A stretch of DNA of 31,364 bases from JBMNCR01 sp049366695 (GTDB taxonomy: Bacteria > Bacillota > Clostridia > Eubacteriales > Alkalibacteraceae), in assembly GCA_049366695.1 (NCBI GenBank), contig JBMNCR010000026.1, forward strand, positions 1 to 31,364. Reading direction: 5' to 3'. A program made the translations under genes and the position numbers. The first letter of the stretch is position 1, and every line of letters begins with the position of its first letter. A model generated the notes under the pieces. It did no database searches. It was not told the origin of the DNA and saw only the letters and a list, made by a program, of their open reading frames with translations. Below, piece after piece: positions 1 through 7,927 of the stretch.

Positions 1-1906
1 TTGTACCAGATCCTAAATCACCATCAATAGTAACAAGATTTAACTCCTTTTTATTTGCAGCGGCTAATATCATTCCTTGAGATTCTACTCCCCTTAGTTT
101 AACAGGTTTTAAATTGGTAACCACTACTACTTTCTTTCCAACTAATTCATCACAAGTATAGTATTTTGATATCCCTGATACTATCTGTCTTTCTTCATCA
201 CCTAGTTTAATTTTTAATACCAACAATTTGTCGGCATTTGGATGGCTTTGTGCCGATATTATCTCCCCAGTACGCAATTTAACTTTTGAAAAATCTTCTA
301 TCGTTATTTCTTCGACTATATCTTCTTTTTTAGTTTTTTGTTTTGAAATCTTTTTCTTTTCATCTTTTTTATTTGAAGTATCTATCCTAGGAAATAACAA
401 TTCCCCTTTTGTTACTTTATTGTTTTCAGGATATTTACCGAATGTGTCTAAGCTTTCCCATAAAAGATAATTATCCTTAATATTTAATTGCTCAGCTATT
501 TTTCTTGAAGTAGAAGGCATAAATGGAAATATCATAACTGCTACCATCCTTAGCACCTCTGTAAGATTATATAGCACTTGACCCAATCTTGAGGATTGAG
601 TTTTATCTTTTCCTAATATCCACGGTGTAGTTTCATCTATATATTTATTAGCTCTTGAAATCAATTTCCATATAGAAGTTAATGCATTACTAAATTCTAG
701 TTTATCCATATAGTTCTCTACATCTTTTGGCGTTTTAAGTGCAATTTCCATTAAATCATTGTCTATATCATTTTTTAGTCTATCCTCAGGAATAATTCCA
801 TCAAAATATTTTTCTGTCATGGTAATTGTTCTGCTCAATAGATTTCCTAGATCATTGGCTAAATCAGAATTAATTCTACCAATCAATGCCTCTTCATTAT
901 ATATACCATCTGATCCAAATGGCATTTCTCTTAATACGTAATACCTTAAGGAATCAACTCCGTATTTTTCCGATAAAGTTTCTGGGTCAATTACATTTCC
1001 TATGGATTTTGACATCTTCCCACCTTTTAACAGTATCCATCCGTGACCAAAAACTTGTTTCGGCAATGGCAAATCCAACGCCATTAACATAATAGGCCAA
1101 TATATTGTATGAAATCTCAAAATATCTTTTCCAATTAAATGTACATCAGCTGGCCAAAATTTATCCATTAATTGATCTCTCTCATTTAAATATCCTAAAG
1201 CTGTTATATAATTTGACAAAGCATCTATCCATACATAAACCACATGTCCAGGATCAAACTCTACAGGTATTCCCCAATCAAATGAAGTTCGTGAAACACA
1301 CAAATCCTGTAACCCTGGTTTTAAAAAGTTATTAATCATTTCATTTTTTCTTGATTCTGGCTGTATGAATTCTGGATTTTCTTCTATATATTTTATTAAT
1401 TTGTCAGTATATTTTGACATCTTGAAAAAATAAGCCTCTTCTTTTGCTTGCTTAACCTCTCTTCCACAATCAGGACATTTTCCATCTACTAATTGTGTTT
1501 CTGTCCAAAATGCTTCGTCTGGAGTACAATACCACCCCTCATAATATGATTTATATATATCTCCCTTTTCATATAAAGTATTAAATATTTTTTTCACTGA
1601 CTCTTCATGATAATTATCAGTGGTTCTGATAAAGTGATCATACTCTATATCCATAGTATTCCAAAGTTTTTTAATGCCATCTACAATTTCATCTACATAT
1701 TCCTTAGGAGTAATACCTTTTTCCATTGCCTTTTCCTGAATTTTCTGACCATGTTCGTCTGTCCCAGTCAAAAAAAACACATCAAATCCCTTTAACTTTT
1801 TATATCTAGACATTGCATCCGCAGCGACAGTTGTATAGGTATGACCAATATGAAGTTTGCCACTGGGATAATATATAGGTGTAGTAATATAGTAATTGCC
1901 TTTCAT
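1..1906 (-). CDS. metG: Methionyl-tRNA synthetase (3' end outside window)
   Basis: Class I aminoacyl-tRNA synthetase that charges tRNA-Met in the cytoplasm. About 635 residues are visible and the C-terminus runs off the left edge; the long bacterial form is about 650 residues, so little is missing. Motifs seen: HIGH at 19-22 and KMSKS at 297-301. A C-terminal EMAP/Trbp111-type tRNA-binding domain starts near 530 (EDFSKVKLRTGEI, then ANKKELN). The zinc-knuckle region has C127, C144 and C147, but Asp (D130) occupies the position where many homologues have the second Cys, so metal binding may be altered or absent. Start ATG at 1906 follows the Shine-Dalgarno GGAGG. The gene lies behind a T-box leader, so expression should rise when tRNA-Met is uncharged. 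The identification is very secure. Confidence 0.97.
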   Translation of the reverse strand, partial: MKGNYYITTPIYYPSGKLHIGHTYTTVAADAMSRYKKLKGFDVFFLTGTDEHGQKIQEKAMEKGITPKEYVDEIVDGIKKLWNTMDIEYDHFIRTTDNYHEESVKKIFNTLYEKGDIYKSYYEGWYCTPDEAFWTETQLVDGKCPDCGREVKQAKEEAYFFKMSKYTDKLIKYIEENPEFIQPESRKNEMINNFLKPGLQDLCVSRTSFDWGIPVEFDPGHVVYVWIDALSNYITALGYLNERDQLMDKFWPADVHLIGKDILRFHTIYWPIMLMALDLPLPKQVFGHGWILLKGGKMSKSIGNVIDPETLSEKYGVDSLRYYVLREMPFGSDGIYNEEALIGRINSDLANDLGNLLSRTITMTEKYFDGIIPEDRLKNDIDNDLMEIALKTPKDVENYMDKLEFSNALTSIWKLISRANKYIDETTPWILGKDKTQSSRLGQVLYNLTEVLRMVAVMIFPFMPSTSRKIAEQLNIKDNYLLWESLDTFGKYPENNKVTKGELLFPRIDTSNKKDEKKKISKQKTKKEDIVEEITIEDFSKVKLRTGEIISAQSHPNADKLLVLKIKLGDEERQIVSGISKYYTCDELVGKKVVVVTNLKPVKLRGVESQGMILAAANKKELNLVTIDGDLGSGT

Positions 1907-1952
1907 AACTTTTCCTCCTCCAAATAATATAAAATAAATTTTTAAACCAAAT

Positions 1953-2220
1953 AAAAAAAACTTTCACCCATTAAAGGACGAAAGATATCTCACGCGTTAC
2001 CACCTTACTTTACCATACTATATACATAGTAATAGCCTTATATGTGAAAGTCACATTCTGTTAACGCCAGCTACGATATGTGCTAAGATTAAACCCTCAC
2101 ACAAACAGTTCAGGGGCCATATTCCATTAACTTTTTGCAATCAGTTTTCACCATCTCTGACTCTCTATATACATACTTGTCAACGTACTCTTCCCATCAT
2201 TACTTTTTAATATGATTTAT
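1953..2220 (-). promoter_or_regulatory. T-box riboswitch leader of metG (Met specifier)
   Basis: On the minus strand this leader has the Stem I features of a T-box. A specifier-loop candidate GAATATGGCC places the Met codon ATG at 2120..2118. The T-box sequence GGTGGTAACGCG is at 2004..1993, a slightly divergent form of the usual GGGTGGNACCGCG. The bulge reads UGGU, which can pair with an ACCA tRNA end as expected for tRNA-Met with discriminator A. The intrinsic terminator follows: CTTTCGTCC, loop TTTAAT, GGGTGAAAG (two G-U pairs), then eight T. In T-boxes uncharged tRNA stabilises the antiterminator and permits transcription of metG. Confidence 0.93.
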
Positions 2221-2227
2221 AAATATT

Positions 2228-2255
2228 ATTATACATATTAATTTATTAAATTCAA
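2228..2255 (-). promoter_or_regulatory. Predicted sigma-A promoter of the metG T-box
   Basis: Minus strand: -35 TTGAAT (2255..2250), 16-nt spacer, -10 TATAAT (2233..2228). It predicts transcription starting near 2220, just before the T-box Stem I. The -35 overlaps the last codons of spmB. Confidence 0.7.
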
Positions 2256-2776
2256 GTAAAAATTATATTACATATAACAATAGACGCAATAATTCCTGCT
2301 AAATCTGCAAAAAGAGCAGCTTTTACAGCGTATTTATATCTTTTAATTCCTATTGTTCCAAAATACAAAGCAATCACATAAAAAGTAGTTTCTGTTGAGC
2401 CCATCATAGTTGAAGAAATTTTTCCAATCAAACTATCCGGATGATTATTAACAAGTATGTCTGTAAGAATAGCTAAGCTTCCCGAGCCTGATAAGGGTCT
2501 CATCAAAGCTAAAGGCAATACTTCTTTTGGTACTTTTAAAATATTTAACAAAGGAGAAAATATATTAATAATATAATCTAATAAACCAGATGTACGAAAT
2601 ATTGATATTGCAATAATCATTGTAGTAATATATGGAAATACTGATAATGCAGTATTAATGCTTTCTTTTGCTCCTTGTGCAAAAACATCATACATATTAA
2701 TCTTTGCTTTTTTTCCATATATCAATATGCTTAGAATAATTAATGGAATTATTAGAGAAGATATAAAATCAGCAAT
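2252..2776 (-). CDS. spmB: Spore maturation protein B, ATT start predicted
   Basis: Membrane protein of the Gate/nucleoside-recognition fold. In Bacillus, SpmA and SpmB together are needed for spore core dehydration. The sequence matches SpmB throughout (YDVFAQGAKE; RPLSGSGSLAIL; GSTETTFYVIALYFG). The first ATG/TTG in frame (TTG at 2725) lacks a Shine-Dalgarno and would delete the conserved first membrane segment. Extending upstream in frame gives ADFISSLIIPLIILSILIYG, typical of the family N-terminus, and reaches ATT at 2776, 8 nt after a GGGAGG at 2790-2785. I therefore place the start at this ATT, giving 174 residues (the Bacillus protein is about 178). It lies directly downstream of spmA with 5 nt between stop and start. 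Identity is secure; the non-canonical start is inference. Confidence 0.92.
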   Translation of the reverse strand: MADFISSLIIPLIILSILIYGKKAKINMYDVFAQGAKESINTALSVFPYITTMIIAISIFRTSGLLDYIINIFSPLLNILKVPKEVLPLALMRPLSGSGSLAILTDILVNNHPDSLIGKISSTMMGSTETTFYVIALYFGTIGIKRYKYAVKAALFADLAGIIASIVICNIIFT

Positions 2777-2781
2777 AAGAA

Positions 2782-3375
2782 TTACCTCCCTTTTCTACAA
2801 GTTTCTTTTCTCCTAAAAAAAAGTACAAAAAATATCCCCACTATTGTAGAAACACTTGTTGCAATTATTGAAGTAATAATAATTGCTGTGGGATTTGAAG
2901 AACCCAATGAATGCCTAAGGGCAATAATAGTTGTAGGTATTAATTGTATAGAAGAAGTATTTATCACTAAAAACATACACATTGAATCAGATGCTACTTC
3001 TGAGGAAGTATTTAACTTTTGCATTTCTTTCATAGCCTTTATCCCAAAAGGCGTTGCCGCATTTCCTATACCTAGTAGATTTGCAGACATATTTAGTGAA
3101 ATAGCCCCAAATGCCGGATGCCCTTTCGGAATATCTGGAAATAATGCTTTTAATATTGGATATAGTAATCTAGATAACTTATCAAGTAATCTAGATTTTT
3201 GAACTATCTCCATTAAACCTAGCCACAGAGCCCAAATTCCAACAAAACTTATACATAATTGTACTGATTGTATAGATGCATTAATTACTCCTTCTGTGAT
3301 ATCTTTTGCGTTTCCATTAATAATTCCAAAGATAATACTCAATACAATCATATAAAACCAAATATTGTTAATCAT
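2782..3375 (-). CDS. spmA: Spore maturation protein A
   Basis: Partner of SpmB in spore core dehydration; polytopic membrane protein with the Gate domain. Conserved SpmA stretches are visible: GLMEIVQKSRLLDKLSRLL, HPAFGAISLNMSANLLGIGN and ATPFGIKAMKEMQ. The ATG at 3375 is preceded by AGGTGAT at a good distance, giving 197 residues (family about 196). A GTG at 3384 is possible but overlaps that Shine-Dalgarno. It is followed by spmB, whose ribosome site overlaps the spmA stop, so the pair is a translationally linked operon. No convincing sporulation-sigma promoter could be fixed by eye in the 200-bp region upstream. Its presence marks the organism as a likely spore-former. Confidence 0.94.
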   Translation of the reverse strand: MINNIWFYMIVLSIIFGIINGNAKDITEGVINASIQSVQLCISFVGIWALWLGLMEIVQKSRLLDKLSRLLYPILKALFPDIPKGHPAFGAISLNMSANLLGIGNAATPFGIKAMKEMQKLNTSSEVASDSMCMFLVINTSSIQLIPTTIIALRHSLGSSNPTAIIITSIIATSVSTIVGIFFVLFFRRKETCRKGR

Positions 3376-3501
3376 AGTTATCACCTATTAATAAATTTAT
3401 AATAATATTCATATTTTATGCCTAAATTTATAACTAAAGTGCCCTCCACAAATTATAAATAAATATTTATTTGTTAAAATACATTTTTTTCTTTATATAC
3501 A

Positions 3502-3530
3502 TTGATTTGTAAACTAAAGTTTGATATAAT
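3502..3530 (+). promoter_or_regulatory. Predicted sigma-A promoter of the AbrB-like gene
   Basis: Plus strand: -35 TTGATT (3502-3507), exact 17-nt spacer, consensus -10 TATAAT (3525-3530). A 16-bp AT-only palindrome (AAATAAATATTTATTT, 3457-3472) lies just upstream and could be an operator; this is only a suggestion. Confidence 0.75.
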
Positions 3531-3578
3531 ATTTATTGAATAACGTGTCGAAAATTGCAAAAGAGGGGAGACTTTTCA

Positions 3579-3818
3579 TTGAAATCTACAGGTATTGTAA
3601 GAAAAGTTGATGAGTTGGGAAGAATAGTCATTCCAATAGAATTAAGGAGAACGCTTGATATTAATATTAAAGATTCTCTAGAGATCTTTGTGGATGGTAA
3701 TTATGTTGTGTTGAAAAAATATGAACCAGCTTGTATATTCTGTGGAAACGCAAAAAATGTACTGAACTATAAAGGAAAGAACATTTGCCCTGAATGTATG
3801 TCAGACTTGAAAAAATAA
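3579..3818 (+). CDS. AbrB/SpoVT-family transcriptional regulator with C-terminal CxxC pairs
   Basis: DNA-binding swapped-hairpin (AbrB-type) transition-state regulator of 79 residues. The N-terminus KSTGIVRKVDELGRIVIP followed by IELRRTLDI is the AbrB signature. The C-terminal part differs from Bacillus AbrB: it carries CIFCG and CPECM, two CxxC pairs that could form a small zinc ribbon, a form common in Clostridia. The start is TTG at 3579, 8 nt after GAGGGGAG; this matches the family start (MKSTGIVRK) better than the in-frame TTG at 3555. It has its own promoter and a strong terminator, so it is monocistronic. It is the only gene left of oriC that opposes the direction of replication. Targets cannot be read from the sequence. 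Confidence 0.92.
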   Translation: MKSTGIVRKVDELGRIVIPIELRRTLDINIKDSLEIFVDGNYVVLKKYEPACIFCGNAKNVLNYKGKNICPECMSDLKK

Positions 3819-3847
3819 GAACTTCTTCATTGAAGTTCTTATTTTTT
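3810..3847. terminator. Bidirectional terminator between the AbrB-like gene and rsmI
   Basis: A perfect 16-bp inverted repeat (3810-3825 and 3832-3847, core AAGAACTTC/GAAGTTCTT) has a 6-nt loop TTCATT. Its arms are A-rich and T-rich, so both strands end in T runs. It contains the stop codons of both convergent genes and should terminate both. Confidence 0.92.
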
Positions 3848-4678
3848 CATAAATTTTTCATAAACAATTCTTTTTGGTATACCCCTATCCTTAGCAATTA
3901 GCTTTACAGCGTCTTTTCTTTCAACATTTTTATTTAGATAATACTCTAAATGCTCATCCAAAGATATATTTTGCCAATCATCAATATTATTATCCTTTTC
4001 CTTGTTTCCTTCGATTACTAGAACAAACTCTCCTCTTGGAGAATTTGTCATAAAATAATTTATTGCCCGAGAAATATCTTCTCGAATTATTTCTTCATTT
4101 AATTTTGTTAATTCTCTTACGATTGATATATTTCTATTTCCTAAAGTTTCTTTCAATTCTCCTAATGTGTTCAATAATCTATGTGGAGATTCATATAAAA
4201 TTATTGTTTCTTCTGTAAACATTAATTTTGTCAAAGTTTTTTTTCGTTCTTTTTTATCCTTTGATAGAAATCCTTGAAATGTAAATTTTGATGAGTCAAC
4301 TCCAGAAATAACTAAAGCACTAATCATTGCACTTGCTCCAGGTATAACTTGTATCTCGACTTCATTTGAAATGCAGGTTAAAACCATTTCATAACCAGGA
4401 TCCGAAATTCCTGGCATACCAGCATCTGATACAATTGCAATATTAGACCCTTTTTGTATCAAGTCGACTAAATATGAAGATTTTTCTACTTCATTGTGTT
4501 GATGATAGCTTGTAAGTTTTGTAGAAATATTATAGTAGTTTAATAACTTAATAGTATTTCTAGTATCTTCTGCAGCAATTATATCTACCTCTTTTAATAT
4601 TCTAACTGCCCTATATGAAATATCTTCTAAATTACCTATAGGAGTTGCCACTAAGTAACATTTGCCTTTAATATTCAT
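3839..4678 (-). CDS. rsmI: 16S rRNA C1402 2'-O-ribose methyltransferase
   Basis: SAM-dependent tetrapyrrole-methylase-fold enzyme that methylates the 2'-O of C1402 in the 30S decoding centre. The 279 residues show the family motifs: GKCYLVATPIGNLEDISYRA at the N-terminus, AEDTRNTIKLLNYY, VSDAGMPGISDPGYE and VIPGASAMISALVISG. ATG at 4678 is preceded by GAGGAA. It lies 129 nt downstream of purA on the same strand. The gap holds a T8 run after purA but no convincing stem, so co-transcription is possible. Its last codons lie inside the bidirectional terminator shared with the AbrB-like gene. Confidence 0.95.
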   Translation of the reverse strand: MNIKGKCYLVATPIGNLEDISYRAVRILKEVDIIAAEDTRNTIKLLNYYNISTKLTSYHQHNEVEKSSYLVDLIQKGSNIAIVSDAGMPGISDPGYEMVLTCISNEVEIQVIPGASAMISALVISGVDSSKFTFQGFLSKDKKERKKTLTKLMFTEETIILYESPHRLLNTLGELKETLGNRNISIVRELTKLNEEIIREDISRAINYFMTNSPRGEFVLVIEGNKEKDNNIDDWQNISLDEHLEYYLNKNVERKDAVKLIAKDRGIPKRIVYEKFMKK

Positions 4679-4807
4679 CTATAAAATTCCTCACATTTTT
4701 AGTAAACTTTCAACAAGATCTTAACCAATATCAAAGTAGTATTTTTATTTTAAACAATTTAACAATTTCTTGTAAGTAAAAAAAACTCTGCTTCATTATT
4801 TAATGTC

Positions 4808-6091
4808 TTAAAATAATTCATCAACTATTATTGTTTCACTTCTTTTTGCACCTATTGATATTATAGAAGCTTTGATTTTTGCCAAATCTTCAATAGCTTT
4901 AATATATTTTTTAGTGTTAGAAGGTAATTTTAGATAACTCTTACAAGTAGATATATCTTCTTCCCATCCAGAGAATTCTTCATATATTGGCTTGCATTTA
5001 GATAGTTTTTCTAAATCACCCGGGAAATCATATATTTTTTCTCCATTATAATCATACCCTACGCATATTTTTAATTTCTCAATACCAGCCAATGTATCTA
5101 ATTTAGTTAATGCTATTGACGTTAATCCGTTAACTCTCACTGCAAAATTCAATATTACCGAATCAAACCATCCGCATCTTCTTGGTCTCCCAGTAGTGGT
5201 ACCATATTCGAACCCTTTATTTCTAATATATTCGCCTATTTCATCAAATAATTCTGAAGGAAAAGGTCCTTCACCAACTCTAGTGGTATATGCTTTTACC
5301 ACTCCTAAAACATTATTAATATTCTTAGGACCTACTCCTGCACCTATACTAACTCCTCCTGAACCAGGATGTGATGAAGTAACATAAGGATAAGTACCAA
5401 AATCTAAATCTAATAATGTACCTTGTGCTCCTTCAAATAGCACTTTTTTACCCTTTTCCAAATATTTATATATTTCAACAGAAGTATCTTTTACATAAGG
5501 TTTAATTTTTTTTGCATATTCCATATACTCATTAAAAATACTATCATAATCCAATTCTTCACTATTATATATTAGTTTTAATAATTTATTCTTTTCATCA
5601 AGATTTTTTCTTAATTTCACTGCAAAAACTGATGGATTAATTAGATCAAGTATTCTAATACCTATTCTCTGAGTTTTGTCCATGTATGTAGGACCAATTC
5701 CTTTTTTTGTTGTTCCGATTTTATTATTTCCTAAACTTTCCTCAGAAAGTTCGTCTAAAACCTTATGATACGGCATAATAACATGTGCTCTACTGCTAAT
5801 AATCAAACTATCAACAGCTATTGAATTATTTTCTAAATAATCAATTTCTTCAAGTAGTGCTTTAGGATCAATAACTACTCCATTGCCAATTAAACATGGT
5901 TTCTCACGATTAATTATTCCTGAAGGGATTAAGTGTAATTTATATTTTTTATCCTCAACCTCTACAGTGTGACCAGCATTGTTACCTCCTTGATATCTCA
6001 TTACTACCTCAGCTTTTTGAGCTAAATAATCAGTTATTTTACCTTTACCTTCATCGCCCCATTGCGCACCGATAACGACTAAGCTACTCAT
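4808..6091 (-). CDS. purA: Adenylosuccinate synthetase
   Basis: Catalyses IMP + aspartate + GTP to adenylosuccinate, the first committed step from IMP to AMP. The 427-residue length is normal for bacteria. Visible motifs: GDEGKGK at 12-18 with catalytic D13, NNAGHTV with catalytic H41, the IMP-binding GTTKKGIGP loop, FEGAQGTLLDLDFGTYPYVT, TGRPRRCGWFD, and LTKLD for the base of GTP. ATG at 6091 follows GGAGG at good spacing. Only 16 nt separate it from the stop of the upstream FAD-dependent dehydrogenase, so the two are likely one operon. No purine riboswitch or PurR box was recognised upstream. Confidence 0.98.
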   Translation of the reverse strand: MSSLVVIGAQWGDEGKGKITDYLAQKAEVVMRYQGGNNAGHTVEVEDKKYKLHLIPSGIINREKPCLIGNGVVIDPKALLEEIDYLENNSIAVDSLIISSRAHVIMPYHKVLDELSEESLGNNKIGTTKKGIGPTYMDKTQRIGIRILDLINPSVFAVKLRKNLDEKNKLLKLIYNSEELDYDSIFNEYMEYAKKIKPYVKDTSVEIYKYLEKGKKVLFEGAQGTLLDLDFGTYPYVTSSHPGSGGVSIGAGVGPKNINNVLGVVKAYTTRVGEGPFPSELFDEIGEYIRNKGFEYGTTTGRPRRCGWFDSVILNFAVRVNGLTSIALTKLDTLAGIEKLKICVGYDYNGEKIYDFPGDLEKLSKCKPIYEEFSGWEEDISTCKSYLKLPSNTKKYIKAIEDLAKIKASIISIGAKRSETIIVDELF

Positions 6092-6107
6092 ATAAATGCC
6101 TCCTTTA

Positions 6108-7496
6108 TTAAATGCAATTTTTTATTTTTCTTGCAACATATACACCGTTTACGGATGCCTGCATTAAACCTCTTGTTATTCCAGCTCCATCACCTAAAAC
6201 ATGCATATTCTCGATATTAGTTTGAAAGTTTTCATTGACCTTTACTTTATTTGAATAAAATTTTACCTCTACCCCATACAATAAAGTTTCCTCACTAGCT
6301 AGTCCAGGAGTAACATTATCTAGTGCTAAAATCATTTCATCGATATCTTTTAAAATCCTATATGGTAGAACTAAACCCAAATCTCCTGGCACAGCATCTT
6401 TTAATGTAGGTTGTATATTATTTCTATAAAGTCTATCTTCTGTAGTTCTTCTTCCTTTTTTAAAATCTCCATACCTTTGTACAATAATTTTATTTCCTGA
6501 TAACATATTACCTAAGCCAGCAATATATTTACCATAAGCTATAGGCGAATTAAATGGTTCTGTAAATCCCTTTGATACAAGTAATGCAAAGTTTGTATTA
6601 TTTGTTTTTAAGCTATTAGCTTTATAACTATGTCCATTTACTACTGCTAATTTATCATCGTAATACTCAGTAGCAACTACCCCTCCAGGATTTGAACAAA
6701 ATGTTCTTACCTTATCATCAAAAGTAGCTGTATAATATACTAATTTCCCTTCATATAGAACATCATTTATTTCTTCCATTATTTCATTACGACATTCTAC
6801 TCTGACACCTAAATCAATCTTACCCACACTTGTTTTAACTTTATGCTTAATACACATATTATTAAACCAATCTGATCCTTCTCTTCCTACACTAATAATA
6901 GTTTTTTTTGCGCTGTATTCTTTATCAGCAATTACTCCTGTAATCTTATCCTCATAAATAATTAGATCAGTAACTGGATTATTAAACATTATATCTATAT
7001 CCTTATTTAATAGATATTCTTCAAACCTTCTATAAATATCATACCCTACCTCAGTTCCAACGTGCCTTAAAGGACATTGTATGAGCTTTAGATTGCTTTG
7101 TATTGCTTTTTTTCTTATGTCCTCTATTTTTGATTCACAATCTATTCCATATACTTTTTCATCTGCTCCGAATTCTAAATATATACCATCAACGTATTTA
7201 ATTAGTCTATTCGTTTCATCATATCCAATATATGATGGCAAATCTCCTCCAACATCAGGAGAAAGAGATAATTTCCCATCAGAGTATGCACCTGCACCTG
7301 CGAATCCAGTCGTAATATTGCATGGTTTACAACCTATACATTTATTTGTTTTTCTTTTTGGACATATCCTTTTTTCAATTGAGTTACCCTTTTCAAGTAT
7401 TAATATACTAATGTCTTTATTATTTTTCACAAGTTCCATAGCACAAAATATGCCAGCCGGTCCTGCTCCAACTATTATGACATCGTAACATTTCAT
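6108..7496 (-). CDS. FAD-dependent dehydrogenase (COG2509-type), function unknown
   Basis: A 462-residue flavoprotein starting at the ATG at 7496. It has the dinucleotide motif VIIVGAGPAGIFCAMEL at the N-terminus and a C-terminal FAD-contact segment MHVLGDGAGITRGLMQA. Near residue 50 is a Cys-rich stretch CPKRKTNKCIGCKPCN followed by GFAGAGAYSDGKLSLS, diagnostic of the uncharacterised COG2509 dehydrogenases and a possible metal or Fe-S site. Longer upstream starts are possible, but the ATG begins exactly at the canonical nucleotide-binding strand. The Shine-Dalgarno is weak (GTGGTG, or AGGAAAG farther up). The gene is followed at once by purA. Similar proteins sit beside purA in other Clostridia (from memory), but the substrate is unknown. 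Confidence 0.88.
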   Translation of the reverse strand: MKCYDVIIVGAGPAGIFCAMELVKNNKDISILILEKGNSIEKRICPKRKTNKCIGCKPCNITTGFAGAGAYSDGKLSLSPDVGGDLPSYIGYDETNRLIKYVDGIYLEFGADEKVYGIDCESKIEDIRKKAIQSNLKLIQCPLRHVGTEVGYDIYRRFEEYLLNKDIDIMFNNPVTDLIIYEDKITGVIADKEYSAKKTIISVGREGSDWFNNMCIKHKVKTSVGKIDLGVRVECRNEIMEEINDVLYEGKLVYYTATFDDKVRTFCSNPGGVVATEYYDDKLAVVNGHSYKANSLKTNNTNFALLVSKGFTEPFNSPIAYGKYIAGLGNMLSGNKIIVQRYGDFKKGRRTTEDRLYRNNIQPTLKDAVPGDLGLVLPYRILKDIDEMILALDNVTPGLASEETLLYGVEVKFYSNKVKVNENFQTNIENMHVLGDGAGITRGLMQASVNGVYVARKIKNCI

Positions 7497-7927
7497 AGTA
7501 TACACCACTTTCCTACATAAATGTCCAATAATAATATTATCAGAAATAGTAAATAATATCAACTAAAAGCGAACAATGATAATCAATATTTACATATCGT
7601 TCGTAATATTTCAACTTTTTTTAGTTATTTGACTTATAATAATTATTCCTTTTTAAAAATTACTATGAAAATACTTTCTTTATACAACTTTTATTTACAA
7701 GTACGTTCAAATTTTCATTGTTAACTAAAAAAACTTTTAGACAACTCATGTGCCTAAAAGTTTATAAATTTTTCTAAATTTTACTTTGTAGAAAATTTCA
7801 AAACCAAAGACTTTTTGAAAAATCCTATTATCTTACTTGCTATAATAATAGTGTCAGTTATTGATGTTATATTAATACATTATACTCTTCCCTAAAAAAA
7901 TATATGTTATTCCGTAAGTACTACAAT
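7497..7927. other. 430-bp gene-free gap between topA and the FAD dehydrogenase
   Basis: Very AT-rich with no credible coding region on either strand. It holds the topA-side terminator described separately. An imperfect inverted repeat CGAACAAT/ATCGTTCG lies around 7568-7603; one position forms G-U only in minus-strand RNA, and it could be an operator or leader hairpin for the FAD dehydrogenase. Nothing else was recognised. Confidence 0.6.
7724..7763 (-). terminator. Intrinsic terminator downstream of topA
   Basis: Minus-strand RNA forms a 13-bp stem: AAACUUUUAGGCA paired with UGUCUAAAAGUUU, with one G-U pair. The loop is 7 nt and a run of U follows. On the plus strand the same position is an A-C mismatch, so it is built for minus-strand transcripts. 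It lies about 165 nt beyond the topA stop. Confidence 0.8.

Noticed and set aside
228..1795. Several short plus-strand open frames across the metG region
   Set aside because: All are antisense to metG, which is open through the window edge on the minus strand and has full catalytic motifs.
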